From Cryobacterium breve (lineage in GTDB: Bacteria; Actinomycetota; Actinomycetes; Actinomycetales; Microbacteriaceae): a stretch of 64,000 nucleotides of DNA. The DNA is taken from positions 124,001 through 188,000 of the forward strand of contig NZ_SOGJ01000011.1 in assembly GCF_004402375.1 (NCBI RefSeq), given 5' to 3'. This document shows positions 46,682-55,294 of this stretch, one piece after another; the stretch's first letter is position 1, and each line of letters starts with the position of its first letter. The notes below the pieces were generated by a model that had not been told where the DNA came from, searched no databases, and saw only the letters and a list, made by a program, of their open reading frames with translations. A program made the translations under genes and the position numbers.

Positions 46682-48253
46682 CTACCGACCGAGCATCTTC
46701 TGCAGGGCAGCCATCTCGTCTTCGGTTGGTCCGCCGGCCTTCTTGGAGCCACCGAGGCCAAAGCCGGTTCCGCCGCCGGCACCCGGGGGCAGGGCCGCCT
46801 TCTCGCCGGACGCGAGTGCCAGGTTCTCCGCGGCCCGCTTGGCCGGGTTGCCCGACTTCGAGCCCTTCTTCTTGGGCTGAGGCTTGCCTCGGCCGCCACC
46901 GCCCATTCCGCCGGGAACCGGGCCCATGCCGGGGATATTGGGCATGCCGCCCTTGGCCACCGTCTTCATCATCTTGGCGGCCTGTTCGAAGCGGGACACG
47001 AGCTGGTTCACCTCGGTCACGGTGGATCCGGCGCCGCGCGCGATGCGCAGGCGGCGGGATCCGTTCAACAGCTTTGGGGTGGTGCGCTCGGCCTTGGTCA
47101 TCGACTGGATGATGGCCTCTGTGCGCACGATCTCGCGTTCATCGAAGTTCTCGAGCTGCTGCTTCATGGCGCCGGCGCCTGGGAGCATGCTCATCATCTT
47201 CTTGATCGAGCCCATGTTGCGCAATTGCTGCATCTGGCCGAGGAAGTCGTCAAGGGTGAAACTGTCGGTGGAGAACTTCTCCGCCATCTTGCGGGCTTCG
47301 TCTTCGTCGAAGGCACCCTGCGCCTGCTCGATCAGGGTGAGGATATCACCGAGGTCGAGGATGCGGCTGGCCATGCGGTCGGGGTGGAACGGCTCGAAGT
47401 CGTCCAGGCTCTCGCCGGTCGACGCGAACATGATCGGACGGCCGGTGATCGACGCCACCGACAGGGCTGCCCCGCCTCGTGCGTCGCCGTCGAGCTTGGA
47501 GAGCACCACCCCGGTGAAGTCGACACCGTCCTGGAACGCCTTGGCGGTGGCCACGGCGTCCTGGCCGATCATCGCGTCGATCACGAAGAGCACTTCATCG
47601 GGATCGATGGCCTTGCGGATGTCCGCGGCCTGCTTCATCATCTCGGCGTCGACGCCGAGGCGGCCGGCAGTGTCGACGATGACCACGTCGTGCATCTTCT
47701 GCTGGGCGAATTTCACGCCGTCACGGGCGACCTTGACCGGGTTGCCGACGCCGTTGCCTGGCTCCGGCGCGTAGACGGGCACGCCCGCCTGGGCACCGAC
47801 GACCTCGAGTTGGGTGACCGCGTTCGGGCGCTGCAGGTCGGCCGCGACCAGGATCGGGGTGTGGCCGTCTTTGACGAGCCACTTGGCCAGCTTGCCGGCG
47901 AGGGTGGTCTTACCGGCACCCTGCAGCCCCGCCAGCATGATGATGGTCGGCGGCTTCTTGGCGAACTCGAGCCGGCGCTGCTGGCCGCCGAGGATCTCGA
48001 CGAGTTCCTCGTTGACGATCTTGACGACCTGCTGGGCCGGATTCAGCGCTTTGCTGACCTCGTCGCCGAGGGCACGCTCGCGCACCTTGCCGGTGAAGTC
48101 CTTGACCACCTCGAGGGCGACGTCGGCGTCGAGCAGCGCGCGCCGGATCTCGCGAACGGTGCCGTCGACATCCGCAGCGCTGAGCTTGCCCTTGGTGCGG
48201 AGATTCTTGAACGTCTCGGCCAGGCGATCTGAGAGGTTTCCAAAAGTAGCCAT
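46682..48253 (-). CDS. ffh: Signal recognition particle protein Ffh (SRP54)
   Basis: GTPase that binds signal sequences and 4.5S RNA. The 523-residue protein has the N domain, the G domain with GLQGAGKTTLAGKLA, DTAGRLGVDAEMM and TKLDGDARGG-like VLSKLDGDARGG, and a methionine-rich M domain (MMKTVAKGGMPNIPGMGPVPGGMGGG) with a Lys/Gly tail longer than in E. coli. It stands between ftsY (upstream, minus) and rpsP, with accessory genes on both sides. Confidence 0.97.
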   Translation of the reverse strand: MATFGNLSDRLAETFKNLRTKGKLSAADVDGTVREIRRALLDADVALEVVKDFTGKVRERALGDEVSKALNPAQQVVKIVNEELVEILGGQQRRLEFAKKPPTIIMLAGLQGAGKTTLAGKLAKWLVKDGHTPILVAADLQRPNAVTQLEVVGAQAGVPVYAPEPGNGVGNPVKVARDGVKFAQQKMHDVVIVDTAGRLGVDAEMMKQAADIRKAIDPDEVLFVIDAMIGQDAVATAKAFQDGVDFTGVVLSKLDGDARGGAALSVASITGRPIMFASTGESLDDFEPFHPDRMASRILDLGDILTLIEQAQGAFDEDEARKMAEKFSTDSFTLDDFLGQMQQLRNMGSIKKMMSMLPGAGAMKQQLENFDEREIVRTEAIIQSMTKAERTTPKLLNGSRRLRIARGAGSTVTEVNQLVSRFEQAAKMMKTVAKGGMPNIPGMGPVPGGMGGGGRGKPQPKKKGSKSGNPAKRAAENLALASGEKAALPPGAGGGTGFGLGGSKKAGGPTEDEMAALQKMLGR

Positions 48254-48329
48254 GATGCGTTCAGTTTAACCGGTCGCGGAGCCTACGGTTGTTCGGGTGC
48301 GCAAACCGCACTCAAAGTCAGGAGTCATC

Positions 48330-48641
48330 ATGTCCGTTGTCGTCGTCGCCATCCTCACCCCGAAGCCCGGTCGCAGCCAGGAGATCCTCGACGCGTTCGC
48401 CGTGGTCTCCCCCCTGGTGCACGCCGAACCGGGCTGCGAGCTGTACGCCGCGCACACCGACGGTGACCTGGTGGTCATGGTTGAGCGCTGGGCCAGCCCC
48501 GCCGACCTCGCGGTGCACGCGGAGGGCGCGGGCATCGCACAGCTCGGCGCTCTCACCGACGAAGCCCTGGCCGCTCCCACCGTCGTCAAGGTGCTGCAGA
48601 ACGTTCCGCTCGGTGACCCGACCAAGGGCACTATCCAGTAG
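48330..48641 (+). CDS. Antibiotic biosynthesis monooxygenase-like protein
   Basis: A 103-residue dimeric alpha/beta-barrel (ABM) protein: VVVVAILTPKPGRSQEIL, VHAEPGCELYAAHTD, VMVERWASPADLAVHAEG. Such proteins include quinol monooxygenases that need no cofactor, but many have no known substrate. ATG at 48330 with AGGAG upstream is preferred to a start 33 bp earlier. It is divergent from ffh. Confidence 0.87.
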   Translation: MSVVVVAILTPKPGRSQEILDAFAVVSPLVHAEPGCELYAAHTDGDLVVMVERWASPADLAVHAEGAGIAQLGALTDEALAAPTVVKVLQNVPLGDPTKGTIQ

Positions 48642-48647
48642 GAAGCG

Positions 48648-49151
48648 CTACTGCTCGACAGTGATCAGAACGGGGTCGCCTTGCACGTCGATCGTGACCA
48701 CGAGCAGGGCGTCGGTGTCATCGGGGCTGATCGAGTATTCGAGCACCGCGAAGTGCTCCTCGCGGCGGAAGTGGTGGGGGTGGAACCCAATCCGTTGAAG
48801 CTGGATGGAACGTAGGAAGTCGATCTGCTTGTCGCCGGAATCCCAGATCATGGCGTCGTCGAGGACCTCGGGATCCATCTCATCGAGTTCGGTCGTGATG
48901 TAGGCGCTCGTGACCGACGCCTCCTTGCTGAGGTCGGCCACGAGCGATTCTCGGGCCTGAGAGTCGAGCTCTTCGATGGCGTTGACCATGGCAGCTGCGA
49001 TGTCGAGCGCCTCCGTCGAGACGGAATCCTCGTCCGGCGAGCTGAGGTCGATCTGCACGTCCTGGTCGCCGAGTTCGGCCGTGTCCGACCAGTAAACCTC
49101 GCCAGCGTCGTCGCTGCCGAGGATTCCGAAGAAATCGTGTTCGATGGTCAT
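48648..49151 (-). CDS. Acidic conserved hypothetical protein (DUF2004-like)
   Basis: A 167-residue very acidic soluble protein (EHDFFGILGSDDAGEVYWSDTAELGDQDVQIDL... FRREEHFAVLEYSI). The layout resembles DUF2004 proteins, whose function is unknown; the assignment is from memory and tentative. ATG at 49151 is 7 bp after the ftsY stop, so it is probably cotranscribed with ftsY. It is convergent with the ABM gene. Confidence 0.7.
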   Translation of the reverse strand: MTIEHDFFGILGSDDAGEVYWSDTAELGDQDVQIDLSSPDEDSVSTEALDIAAAMVNAIEELDSQARESLVADLSKEASVTSAYITTELDEMDPEVLDDAMIWDSGDKQIDFLRSIQLQRIGFHPHHFRREEHFAVLEYSISPDDTDALLVVTIDVQGDPVLITVEQ

Positions 49152-49158
49152 GGATTTC

Positions 49159-50034
49159 CTATCCGACGAGTTTTTGTGCGAAAACGTGCGGCGTGAAACC
49201 GGTGAGGTCGTTGATGCCCTCACCCTGGCCCACGAGCTTGATGGGGATGCCGGTCTTCTCCTGCACGGCCAGAACGAAGCCGCCCTTCGCGGATCCGTCG
49301 AGCTTGGTGAGCACGAGCCCGGTCACGCCGGCGTGCTGGATGAAGGCTTCGGCCTGCGCGAGACCGTTCTGGCCGGTCGTCGCGTCAAGCACGAGGAGAA
49401 CCTCGGCGATCGGGGTCTGCTTCTCGATCACCTTGCGAATCTTGGTCAGCTCGTCCATTAGGCCGCCCTTGGTTTGCAAGCGCCCCGCGGTGTCGATGAT
49501 GACGATCTCCGTGCCGTCCTTCATGGCCCGCTCGACCGTCTGGAAAGCGACGGATGCCGGGTCCTGGCCGTGTGCCTGCGGCCGCACGATGTCGGCGCCC
49601 GCGCGTTCGGCCCAGGTGGCGAGCTGTTCCACTGCGGCCGCGCGGAACGTGTCGGCCGCCCCGATCAGCACGCTGCGGTCGTACGTGCGCAGGAACTTCG
49701 CGAACTTGCCGATGGTCGTGGTCTTGCCGACACCGTTGACGCCGACGACGAGCACGACAGCGGGCCGGGCACTGAGGTTGAGAGTGGAGTCGAGCGTGGA
49801 GAGCCGTTCCTCGAGACCTTCGCGCAGCATCCGCTGCAGGTCGGTCGGGTCTGTCGTGTTGTACCGGGCGACCTTGGCCCGCAGTTCGCTCACGATCGCA
49901 TCCGTGATGCTGGGCCCGAAGTCGGCCTGGATGAGTGCGTCTTCGAGGTCATCCCAGGTCTCCGCGTCGATTGTCTTCTTCGCGAACATTCCGCGCAGAG
50001 CGCCGGAGAGAGACCAGGGGGTGCGTTCTGCCAT
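49159..50034 (-). CDS. ftsY: Signal recognition particle receptor FtsY
   Basis: SRP receptor GTPase that delivers ribosomes to the translocon. The 291-residue protein is the NG core only: GVNGVGKTTTIGKFA, GAADTFRAAAVEQL, DTAGRLQTKGGLMDEL, TKLDGSAKGG and VGQGEGINDLTGF. The acidic A domain of E. coli is absent, as is common in actinobacteria. It would normally follow smc, but here a 12.5-kb sulfur cluster lies between them. Confidence 0.97.
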   Translation of the reverse strand: MAERTPWSLSGALRGMFAKKTIDAETWDDLEDALIQADFGPSITDAIVSELRAKVARYNTTDPTDLQRMLREGLEERLSTLDSTLNLSARPAVVLVVGVNGVGKTTTIGKFAKFLRTYDRSVLIGAADTFRAAAVEQLATWAERAGADIVRPQAHGQDPASVAFQTVERAMKDGTEIVIIDTAGRLQTKGGLMDELTKIRKVIEKQTPIAEVLLVLDATTGQNGLAQAEAFIQHAGVTGLVLTKLDGSAKGGFVLAVQEKTGIPIKLVGQGEGINDLTGFTPHVFAQKLVG

Positions 50035-50062
50035 GCCTATAGCCTATGGCTCGCGCGGTCTC

Positions 50063-50115
50063 TGCGCCGCTGCGCCTGTGGCGTGCCACGCGCGCAATGG
50101 CGGAGCTTCCGCGCA
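50063..50115. repeat. Interspersed 53-bp repeat, copy B
   Basis: Aligns without gaps to 3445-3497 (45 of 53 identical). Its core is GTGGC-GT-GCCAC. It lies 29 bp upstream of the ftsY start codon, so it may be in the ftsY promoter or leader. Confidence 0.6.
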
Positions 50116-50193
50116 CGACGTAGCCCCCACCCCCCGCACCGGATTTCTGACATGTAGGGTCACACGCCAGACCTGACCCGGCAGAATGGTGGG

Positions 50194-50904
50194 GTGCCAG
50201 CCCAGTCCTCCCCCGCGCTCGTCGGCATCGCCCATGGCACGTCCTCCCCGCACGGCCAGGCGGCGGTCGCCGGCCTGATGCGCGCGGTGGCGGCGGCACA
50301 GCCGGAGTTGACCGTGGTCCTCGGCTTCGTCGACGTGCAGCACCCGGACACGCCGGAGACCCTGGCCGCGCTGGCGCCAGGCCTCCCCGCCGTCGTGGTG
50401 CCCCTGCTGCTCTCGGCCGGGTACCACGTGCACGTCGATCTGACGGATGCCGTGGGCGCCGAGACCGAGCGCCCGGTCGTGCTCGGCCCTGCCCTCGGCC
50501 CCGACGACCGATTGATCGCCCTGCTGCGGCAGCGGCTCGATGAGGCCGGCCTCGCCGAGGACGACGTGGTGGTGCTCGCCGTCGCCGGATCGAGCGATGC
50601 CCGCGCCGTTGCGGACTGCCGGATCGTGGCCGCGGGGCTCGCCGCGGCATCCGGTCGCGTCATCGCGCTCGGGTTCCTCTCCGCCGCCCGCCCGCCACTG
50701 GCCTGCACGGTCACGCGCAGCCGCATCGAGAATCCCGGTCGCCGCGTCGTCGCGAGCAGCTACCTGCTGGCGCCCGGGTACTTCCAGGGTCTGGTCGAGA
50801 AGGCCGGGGCGGATGTCGTGACCCGCCCGCTCCTCGTACCCGACGAACCGGCACCGCAGTTTCTCGTCGATGTGGTGGTCAGCCGGTATCTCAGCGCGGT
50901 ATGA
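50194..50904 (+). CDS. CbiX/SirB-type chelatase (sirohydrochlorin ferrochelatase-like)
   Basis: Inserts iron into sirohydrochlorin to give siroheme, the cofactor of sulfite reductase. The 236-residue protein has two CbiX-like halves: GIAHGTSSPHGQAAVAGLM and VPLLLSAGYHVHVDLTDAV, then LAVAGSSDARAVADC and VVASSYLLAPGYF. Its GTG start follows GGTGG. It precedes the sulfite reductase operon by 957 bp but belongs to it in function, since the fused siroheme synthase downstream lacks a proven chelatase in actinobacteria. Confidence 0.87.
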   Translation: MPAQSSPALVGIAHGTSSPHGQAAVAGLMRAVAAAQPELTVVLGFVDVQHPDTPETLAALAPGLPAVVVPLLLSAGYHVHVDLTDAVGAETERPVVLGPALGPDDRLIALLRQRLDEAGLAEDDVVVLAVAGSSDARAVADCRIVAAGLAAASGRVIALGFLSAARPPLACTVTRSRIENPGRRVVASSYLLAPGYFQGLVEKAGADVVTRPLLVPDEPAPQFLVDVVVSRYLSAV

Positions 50905-51068
50905 GGGTGCTGCTTGGCGGAAGACTTTCGGTCCGAGGACGGTCGACCAGCCGGCCAGACACAGCGAGCAAGTCCACGGACGCCGCGACCCCGCCACCCG
51001 ACCAGCACCGGTCGCCCGCTCGGCTCGACTCGACTCGGCTCGGCTGGTCTGCACGATCGTCCTCGTGA

Positions 51069-51346
51069 TCACTCGCCGTGTTCCGGGGCGAAGAGCCCGT
51101 TCAGGCGCACGGTGCGACTGTTGATTCGGTAGACCTTGATGCAACGGTCGTCGCGTGGCTGCTTCTCGCGGACGGCGGTGCCAGCCTCGTCGTCCTGGTC
51201 GCGCATCCGTCGGGCCCATTTGAGAACCTCGTCGGCGGTCAGGCCCGACGACTCCGCCCGCACGGCGCATCGGGCAGGGCTTCGTAGTCCGCGCTCGAGG
51301 AGCCCAGGCGAGCGACGACATCCGTTACCTGCCTGAGGTCTTCCAC
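51069..51346 (-). pseudogene. Decayed reading frame, unknown gene remnant
   Basis: Frame 1 from a GTG at 51346 reads MEDLRQVTDVVARLG... YEALPDA and stops at 51239. A second frame then carries on smoothly as AESSGLTADEVLKWARRMRD and runs to 51069. Joining them near 51255-51275 by a one-base shift gives a continuous helical, charged protein end. The family is not recognised. It could also be chance in GC-rich DNA. Confidence 0.3.
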
Positions 51347-51750
51347 GAGGCTGGTCTGGTTCGGAGATTACCTCACGGGATACACGGAGCCGAGGAATGC
51401 TCCCCAAATGTGGAAAGAATGTTCGCATGTCTGTTCCCCGCACCCAAAGCTGATCCGGCGCGGCCCCGGTGCCGGCTCGGCACCGGCTCGGCACCGGCCT
51501 CGGCCGCACTGTGGCGCAGGTTGTGGATCGCGGCGGACGTTGTATCGTGCGCCCGGTTCCAGAACATGCGCCACGACGGGCGGAACCTCCGGAGCGCGTC
51601 TCGACGGGCTCGACCACCGGGACGAGGGCCGACCGAGGCCGGGTCACCTGGGCGGGGTCGGCACGCGCCCCGCTTGAGGCACCGAGTGGGTGCACCGTAG
51701 GGGCGCGAGCGCGTCGGCGCGGTTGTGTGACGGTTCGCTACGGCACGTGA

Positions 51751-51767
51751 CCGGCCGTTACGGCCGG
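51751..51767. promoter_or_regulatory. Perfect palindrome upstream of sir, candidate operator
   Basis: CCGGCCG-TTA-CGGCCGG, 95 bp before the sir start. A dyad of this size near the presumed promoter could bind a sulfur-status repressor. No regulator gene is in the cluster, and the role is inferred from position only. Confidence 0.35.
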
Positions 51768-51861
51768 AAGTGACGCTATCCCCCCGTTCTCGGTACGTTT
51801 TCCCCCACGCAAGCTCGGCATCCGTTGACGCCGGCACAGCGACCAAGAGGAGGAACCCACC

Positions 51862-53586
51862 GTGTCACCGAGTCAGGCAGAAACGAGTCAGACAGAAGCG
51901 GCCGTACTGGTGCGTCCCTCTCGCCAGGCCTCACGCCCGAACGGGCAGTGGAAGGTCGACGGCACAGCCCCACTCAACGGCAACGAAGCCTGGAAGCAGG
52001 AGGACGGCGGCCTGAACGTGCGGAAGCGGATCGAAGAGATCTACTCCAAGCAAGGCTTCGACTCGATCGAGGGCACCGACCTGCACGGCCGCTTCCGGTG
52101 GTGGGGCCTGTACACGCAACGCAAGCCCGGAATCGACGGCGGCAAGACCGCGACTCTCGAGCCGCACGAGCTCGAGGACAAGTACTTCATGCTGCGGGTG
52201 CGCATCGACGGCGGGCAGCTCACAACGGATCAGCTGCGCGTCATCGGCCAGATCTCCGAGGAGTTCGGCCGGGACACGGCCGACCTCACCGACCGGCAGA
52301 ACATCCAGCTGCATTGGATCCAGGTCGAGGACGTGCCCGAGATCTGGCGACGCCTCGAAGCCGTCGGGCTGCAGACCACGGAGGCGTGCGGCGACGTGCC
52401 GCGCGTCGTGCTCGGTTCCCCCGTGGCCGGAATCGCCGTTGACGAACTCCTCGACCCGACGGACGCGATCGCCGACATCACGGCACGTTACATCGGCGTC
52501 CCCGAGCTCGCGAACCTCCCTCGCAAGTTCAAGACGGCCCTGACCGGGCACCCGAGCCAAGACGTCGTGCACGAGATCAACGACGTCGGCTTCGTTGCCC
52601 TGCGGCACCCGGAGCTCGGCCTCGGCTACGACCTCTGGGTCGGCGGCGGCCTCTCCGCCAGCCCCCGCCTCGGCGAGCGCCTGGGTGCCTTCGTCACCCC
52701 CGACAGAGTCGCCGACGTCTGGCTCGGCGTCGCCTCCATCTTTCGCGACTACGGCTACCGGCGGCTGCGTAACAAGGCCCGGCTGAAGTTCCTGCTCGCC
52801 GACTGGGGGCCGGCGAAGTTCCGTCAGGTGCTCGAGGACGAGTACCTGCACGAGGCGCTGCCCGACGGCCCGCCCGCCCCGACACCGACGCAACAGGGTG
52901 ACCACATCGGTGTGCACAAGCAGGTCGACGGCCGGTTCTACATCGGCGTCACACCCTTCGTGGGCCGCGTCTCCGGCACCATGCTCACCGAACTCGCCGA
53001 CCTGCTCGAGCAGCACGGCTCCTTCCGGTTGCGCACGACACCGCACCAGAAGCTCGTACTGCTCGACGTCAGCGACGAGAACGTCGAGCCACTCATCACC
53101 GCCCTCGACACGCTCGGCCTGGCCGCTCGCCCCAGCCTGTTCCGCCGCTCGACCATCGCCTGCACCGGGATCGAATTCTGCAAGCTCGCCATCGTCGAGA
53201 CCAAGCAGGCCGCGACCGACGCCGTTCTCGAACTCGAGAAGCGCCTGGCCGGCATCGACGTGCCGCAGCCGATCAGCCTGCATGTGAACGGATGCCCCAA
53301 CTCCTGCGCCCGCATCCAGACCGCCGACATCGGTCTCAAGGGGCAGCTCCTGCCCGACGGCAACGGCGGCCAGGTGCCGGGGTTCCAGGTGCACCTGGGC
53401 GGCGGACTGGCCTCCGTCGGCCGGGGCGCCGCGGGCCTCGGCCGGACAGTGCGCGGACTGAAGGTCACCGCGGACGACCTCGCCGACTACGTCGAGCACA
53501 TTGTGTTGCGCTTCCTGGCCGACCGGGGCGACTCGGAGTCCTTCGCCGTCTGGGCCCACCGCGCCGACGAGGAGGCATTGCAGTGA
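51862..53586 (+). CDS. sir: Ferredoxin-type sulfite reductase (Sir/NirA family)
   Basis: Reduces sulfite to sulfide with six electrons from ferredoxin. The 574-residue protein has the two ferrodoxin-like half domains and siroheme/[4Fe-4S] cysteines C434, C440, C478 and C482 (ACTGIEFCKLA and GCPNSCARIQ), the C-x5-C...C-x3-C pattern of the family. The siroheme-binding TDRQNIQLHWI is also present. Absence of nitrite genes and presence of cysDN argue for sulfite over nitrite as substrate. The GTG start has AAGAGGAGG upstream. The stop overlaps the cysH start (GTGA). Confidence 0.94.
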   Translation: MSPSQAETSQTEAAVLVRPSRQASRPNGQWKVDGTAPLNGNEAWKQEDGGLNVRKRIEEIYSKQGFDSIEGTDLHGRFRWWGLYTQRKPGIDGGKTATLEPHELEDKYFMLRVRIDGGQLTTDQLRVIGQISEEFGRDTADLTDRQNIQLHWIQVEDVPEIWRRLEAVGLQTTEACGDVPRVVLGSPVAGIAVDELLDPTDAIADITARYIGVPELANLPRKFKTALTGHPSQDVVHEINDVGFVALRHPELGLGYDLWVGGGLSASPRLGERLGAFVTPDRVADVWLGVASIFRDYGYRRLRNKARLKFLLADWGPAKFRQVLEDEYLHEALPDGPPAPTPTQQGDHIGVHKQVDGRFYIGVTPFVGRVSGTMLTELADLLEQHGSFRLRTTPHQKLVLLDVSDENVEPLITALDTLGLAARPSLFRRSTIACTGIEFCKLAIVETKQAATDAVLELEKRLAGIDVPQPISLHVNGCPNSCARIQTADIGLKGQLLPDGNGGQVPGFQVHLGGGLASVGRGAAGLGRTVRGLKVTADDLADYVEHIVLRFLADRGDSESFAVWAHRADEEALQ

Positions 53587-54329
53587 GCAAGCGGACCACC
53601 GGCACAGGGACCACCGGCACCACTGAGAGCACCCGCCGCTCCCCCGACGCGCTGCGCGCCCTGGCCGCGGCCGGCGCGGCCGAGCTCGGCGAGGCATCCG
53701 TCGACGAGGTCATCGTCTGGGTCACCCGCAATTTCAACACGGATGCCGCCGCCGTCGCCTGCTCGATGGCCGACGCGGTGCTGCCTCACCTGGTGTCCCG
53801 GCAGCTCCCCGGCGTCGACGTTCTGTTCCTCGACACCGGTTACCACTTCGCCGAGACGCACACGACGCGGGACGATGTGGCCCGGCTGCTGCCGGTGCGC
53901 ATCGTGGACGTGCTGCCCGAGCAGAGCGTGGCCGAGCAGGACGCGGCACACGGCGCCGACTTGTTCGGCCGTGACCCCAATCTCTGCTGCGCCCTACGCA
54001 AGGTGGAGCCGCTGCACCTGGTGCTGGCCGGATACGAGGTCTGGTTCACGGGGGTGCGCCGCGACGAGGCACCCACCCGGGCGAACACGCCCCTGATCGT
54101 GTGGGACGAGCGCAACGGCCTGGTCAAGGTGAACCCGGTCGCGGCCTGGAGCTTCGACGAGATCCTCGACTACGCCCGTCAGCACGGCGTGCCGGTGAAC
54201 CCACTGCTCGGCCGGGGCTATCCCTCGATCGGCTGCGCGCCGTGCACGAAACCCGTCGCCGCCGGCGACGACCCCCGATCCGGACGCTGGGCCAGCCTGG
54301 CGAAAACAGAATGCGGACTCCACCTGTGA
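53583..54329 (+). CDS. cysH: Adenylylsulfate (APS) reductase CysH
   Basis: Reduces APS to sulfite and AMP with thioredoxin. The 248-residue protein has C135-C136 (NLCCALRK) and C218/C221 (GCAPCTKP), the four ligands of the [4Fe-4S] cluster found in APS but not classic PAPS reductases, and the catalytic cysteine C244 in ECGLHL at the C-terminus. No cysC kinase is in the cluster, which fits direct use of APS. GTG at 53583 overlaps the sir stop. Confidence 0.95.
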   Translation: MSKRTTGTGTTGTTESTRRSPDALRALAAAGAAELGEASVDEVIVWVTRNFNTDAAAVACSMADAVLPHLVSRQLPGVDVLFLDTGYHFAETHTTRDDVARLLPVRIVDVLPEQSVAEQDAAHGADLFGRDPNLCCALRKVEPLHLVLAGYEVWFTGVRRDEAPTRANTPLIVWDERNGLVKVNPVAAWSFDEILDYARQHGVPVNPLLGRGYPSIGCAPCTKPVAAGDDPRSGRWASLAKTECGLHL

Positions 54330-55294
54330 ACGCTCAGCCTGACCTCACCGAGGCACACCACTCCGGCGCCCTCGCGTCCGCGAGCATCAACCCCTCTGCC
54401 CACCGCCTCTCGCAGCTCGACGTGCTCGAGAGCGAGGCCATCCACATCATCCGTGAGGTCGTCGCTGAGCTCGAACGCCCGGTGCTGCTGTTTTCCGGTG
54501 GCAAGGATTCCGTGGTCGTGCTGCACCTCGCGGCGAAGGCATTCTGGCCGGGGAAGGTTCCGTTCCCGCTGCTGCACGTGGACACCGGGCACAACTTTCC
54601 CGAGGTCATCGCCTTCCGCGACGAGACGGTGGAGCGCCTCGGCCTGCGGTTGGAGGTGGCTCGCGTGCAGGACTACATCGACGACGGCCGCCTGCACGAG
54701 CGCGCCGACGGCACCCGCAACCCGCTGCAGACCCTCCCCCTGCTCGACGCGATAGCCGCCGGACGGCACGACGCCGTCTTCGGCGGCGCCCGCCGCGACG
54801 AGGACAAGGCCCGGGCGAAGGAACGCATCCTCTCGCTCCGCGACGAATTCGGCCAGTGGGACCCGCGCAACCAGCGCCCCGAACTCTGGAACCTCTACAA
54901 CGGCCGCCACACGGTGGGCCAGCACGTGCGCGCGTTCCCGATCAGCAACTGGACCGAACTCAACGTCTGGCGCTACATCGAGCGCGAGGGCATCGTCCTC
55001 CCGCCGCTGTACTACGCGCACGAGCGAGAGGTCTACCGCCGCGACGGGATGTGGCGCTCGGTCGGCCCGGTGAGCGCGCCCCGAGGCACCGAAACCGTCG
55101 AGAAGCGAACCGTGCGCTACCGCACGGTGGGGGATATGAGCTGCACCGGCGCGGTCGACTCGGACGCGGCATCCGTGGCCGCCGTCGTGCGCGAGATCAC
55201 CGTGAGCACCATCACCGAACGCGGCGCGACCCGCGCCGACGACCGCATCTCCGAGGCCGCCATGGAAGATCGCAAGAAAGACGGGTATTTCTAA
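54326..55294 (+). CDS. cysD: Sulfate adenylyltransferase subunit 2, CysD
   Basis: Catalytic subunit that makes APS from sulfate and ATP. The PP-loop motif LFSGGKDSVVVLHLA, HVDTGHNFPEVI, GGARRDEDKARAKER and the C-terminal EDRKKDGYF are diagnostic. GTG at 54326 overlaps the cysH stop (GTGA), matching the style of the whole operon; an ATG 15 bp upstream is an alternative start. The stop shares one base with cysN (TAATG). Confidence 0.96.
   Translation: MNAQPDLTEAHHSGALASASINPSAHRLSQLDVLESEAIHIIREVVAELERPVLLFSGGKDSVVVLHLAAKAFWPGKVPFPLLHVDTGHNFPEVIAFRDETVERLGLRLEVARVQDYIDDGRLHERADGTRNPLQTLPLLDAIAAGRHDAVFGGARRDEDKARAKERILSLRDEFGQWDPRNQRPELWNLYNGRHTVGQHVRAFPISNWTELNVWRYIEREGIVLPPLYYAHEREVYRRDGMWRSVGPVSAPRGTETVEKRTVRYRTVGDMSCTGAVDSDAASVAAVVREITVSTITERGATRADDRISEAAMEDRKKDGYF

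Larger units (their letters stand above)
50905..51861. other. 957-bp region upstream of the sulfite reductase gene
   Basis: No intact gene is recognised. It contains a 5-bp-unit run of TCGAC/TCGGC (51018-51046), a decayed minus-strand reading frame (51069-51346), a 12-bp tandem GGCTCGGCACCG motif (about 51470-51500), a perfect palindrome (51751-51767) and finally the strong ribosome binding site AAGAGGAGG (51845-51853). Promoter and control of the sulfur operon must be here. Confidence 0.6.

Noticed and set aside
46571-48232. Plus-strand open frame of 553 codons opposite ffh
   Set aside because: Antisense shadow with His/Leu-rich composition; the ffh GTPase motifs are complete on the minus strand.
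51931-53697. Minus-strand open frame of 588 codons opposite sir
   Set aside because: Shadow frame; the plus strand carries the sulfite reductase cysteines and a strong ribosome binding site.
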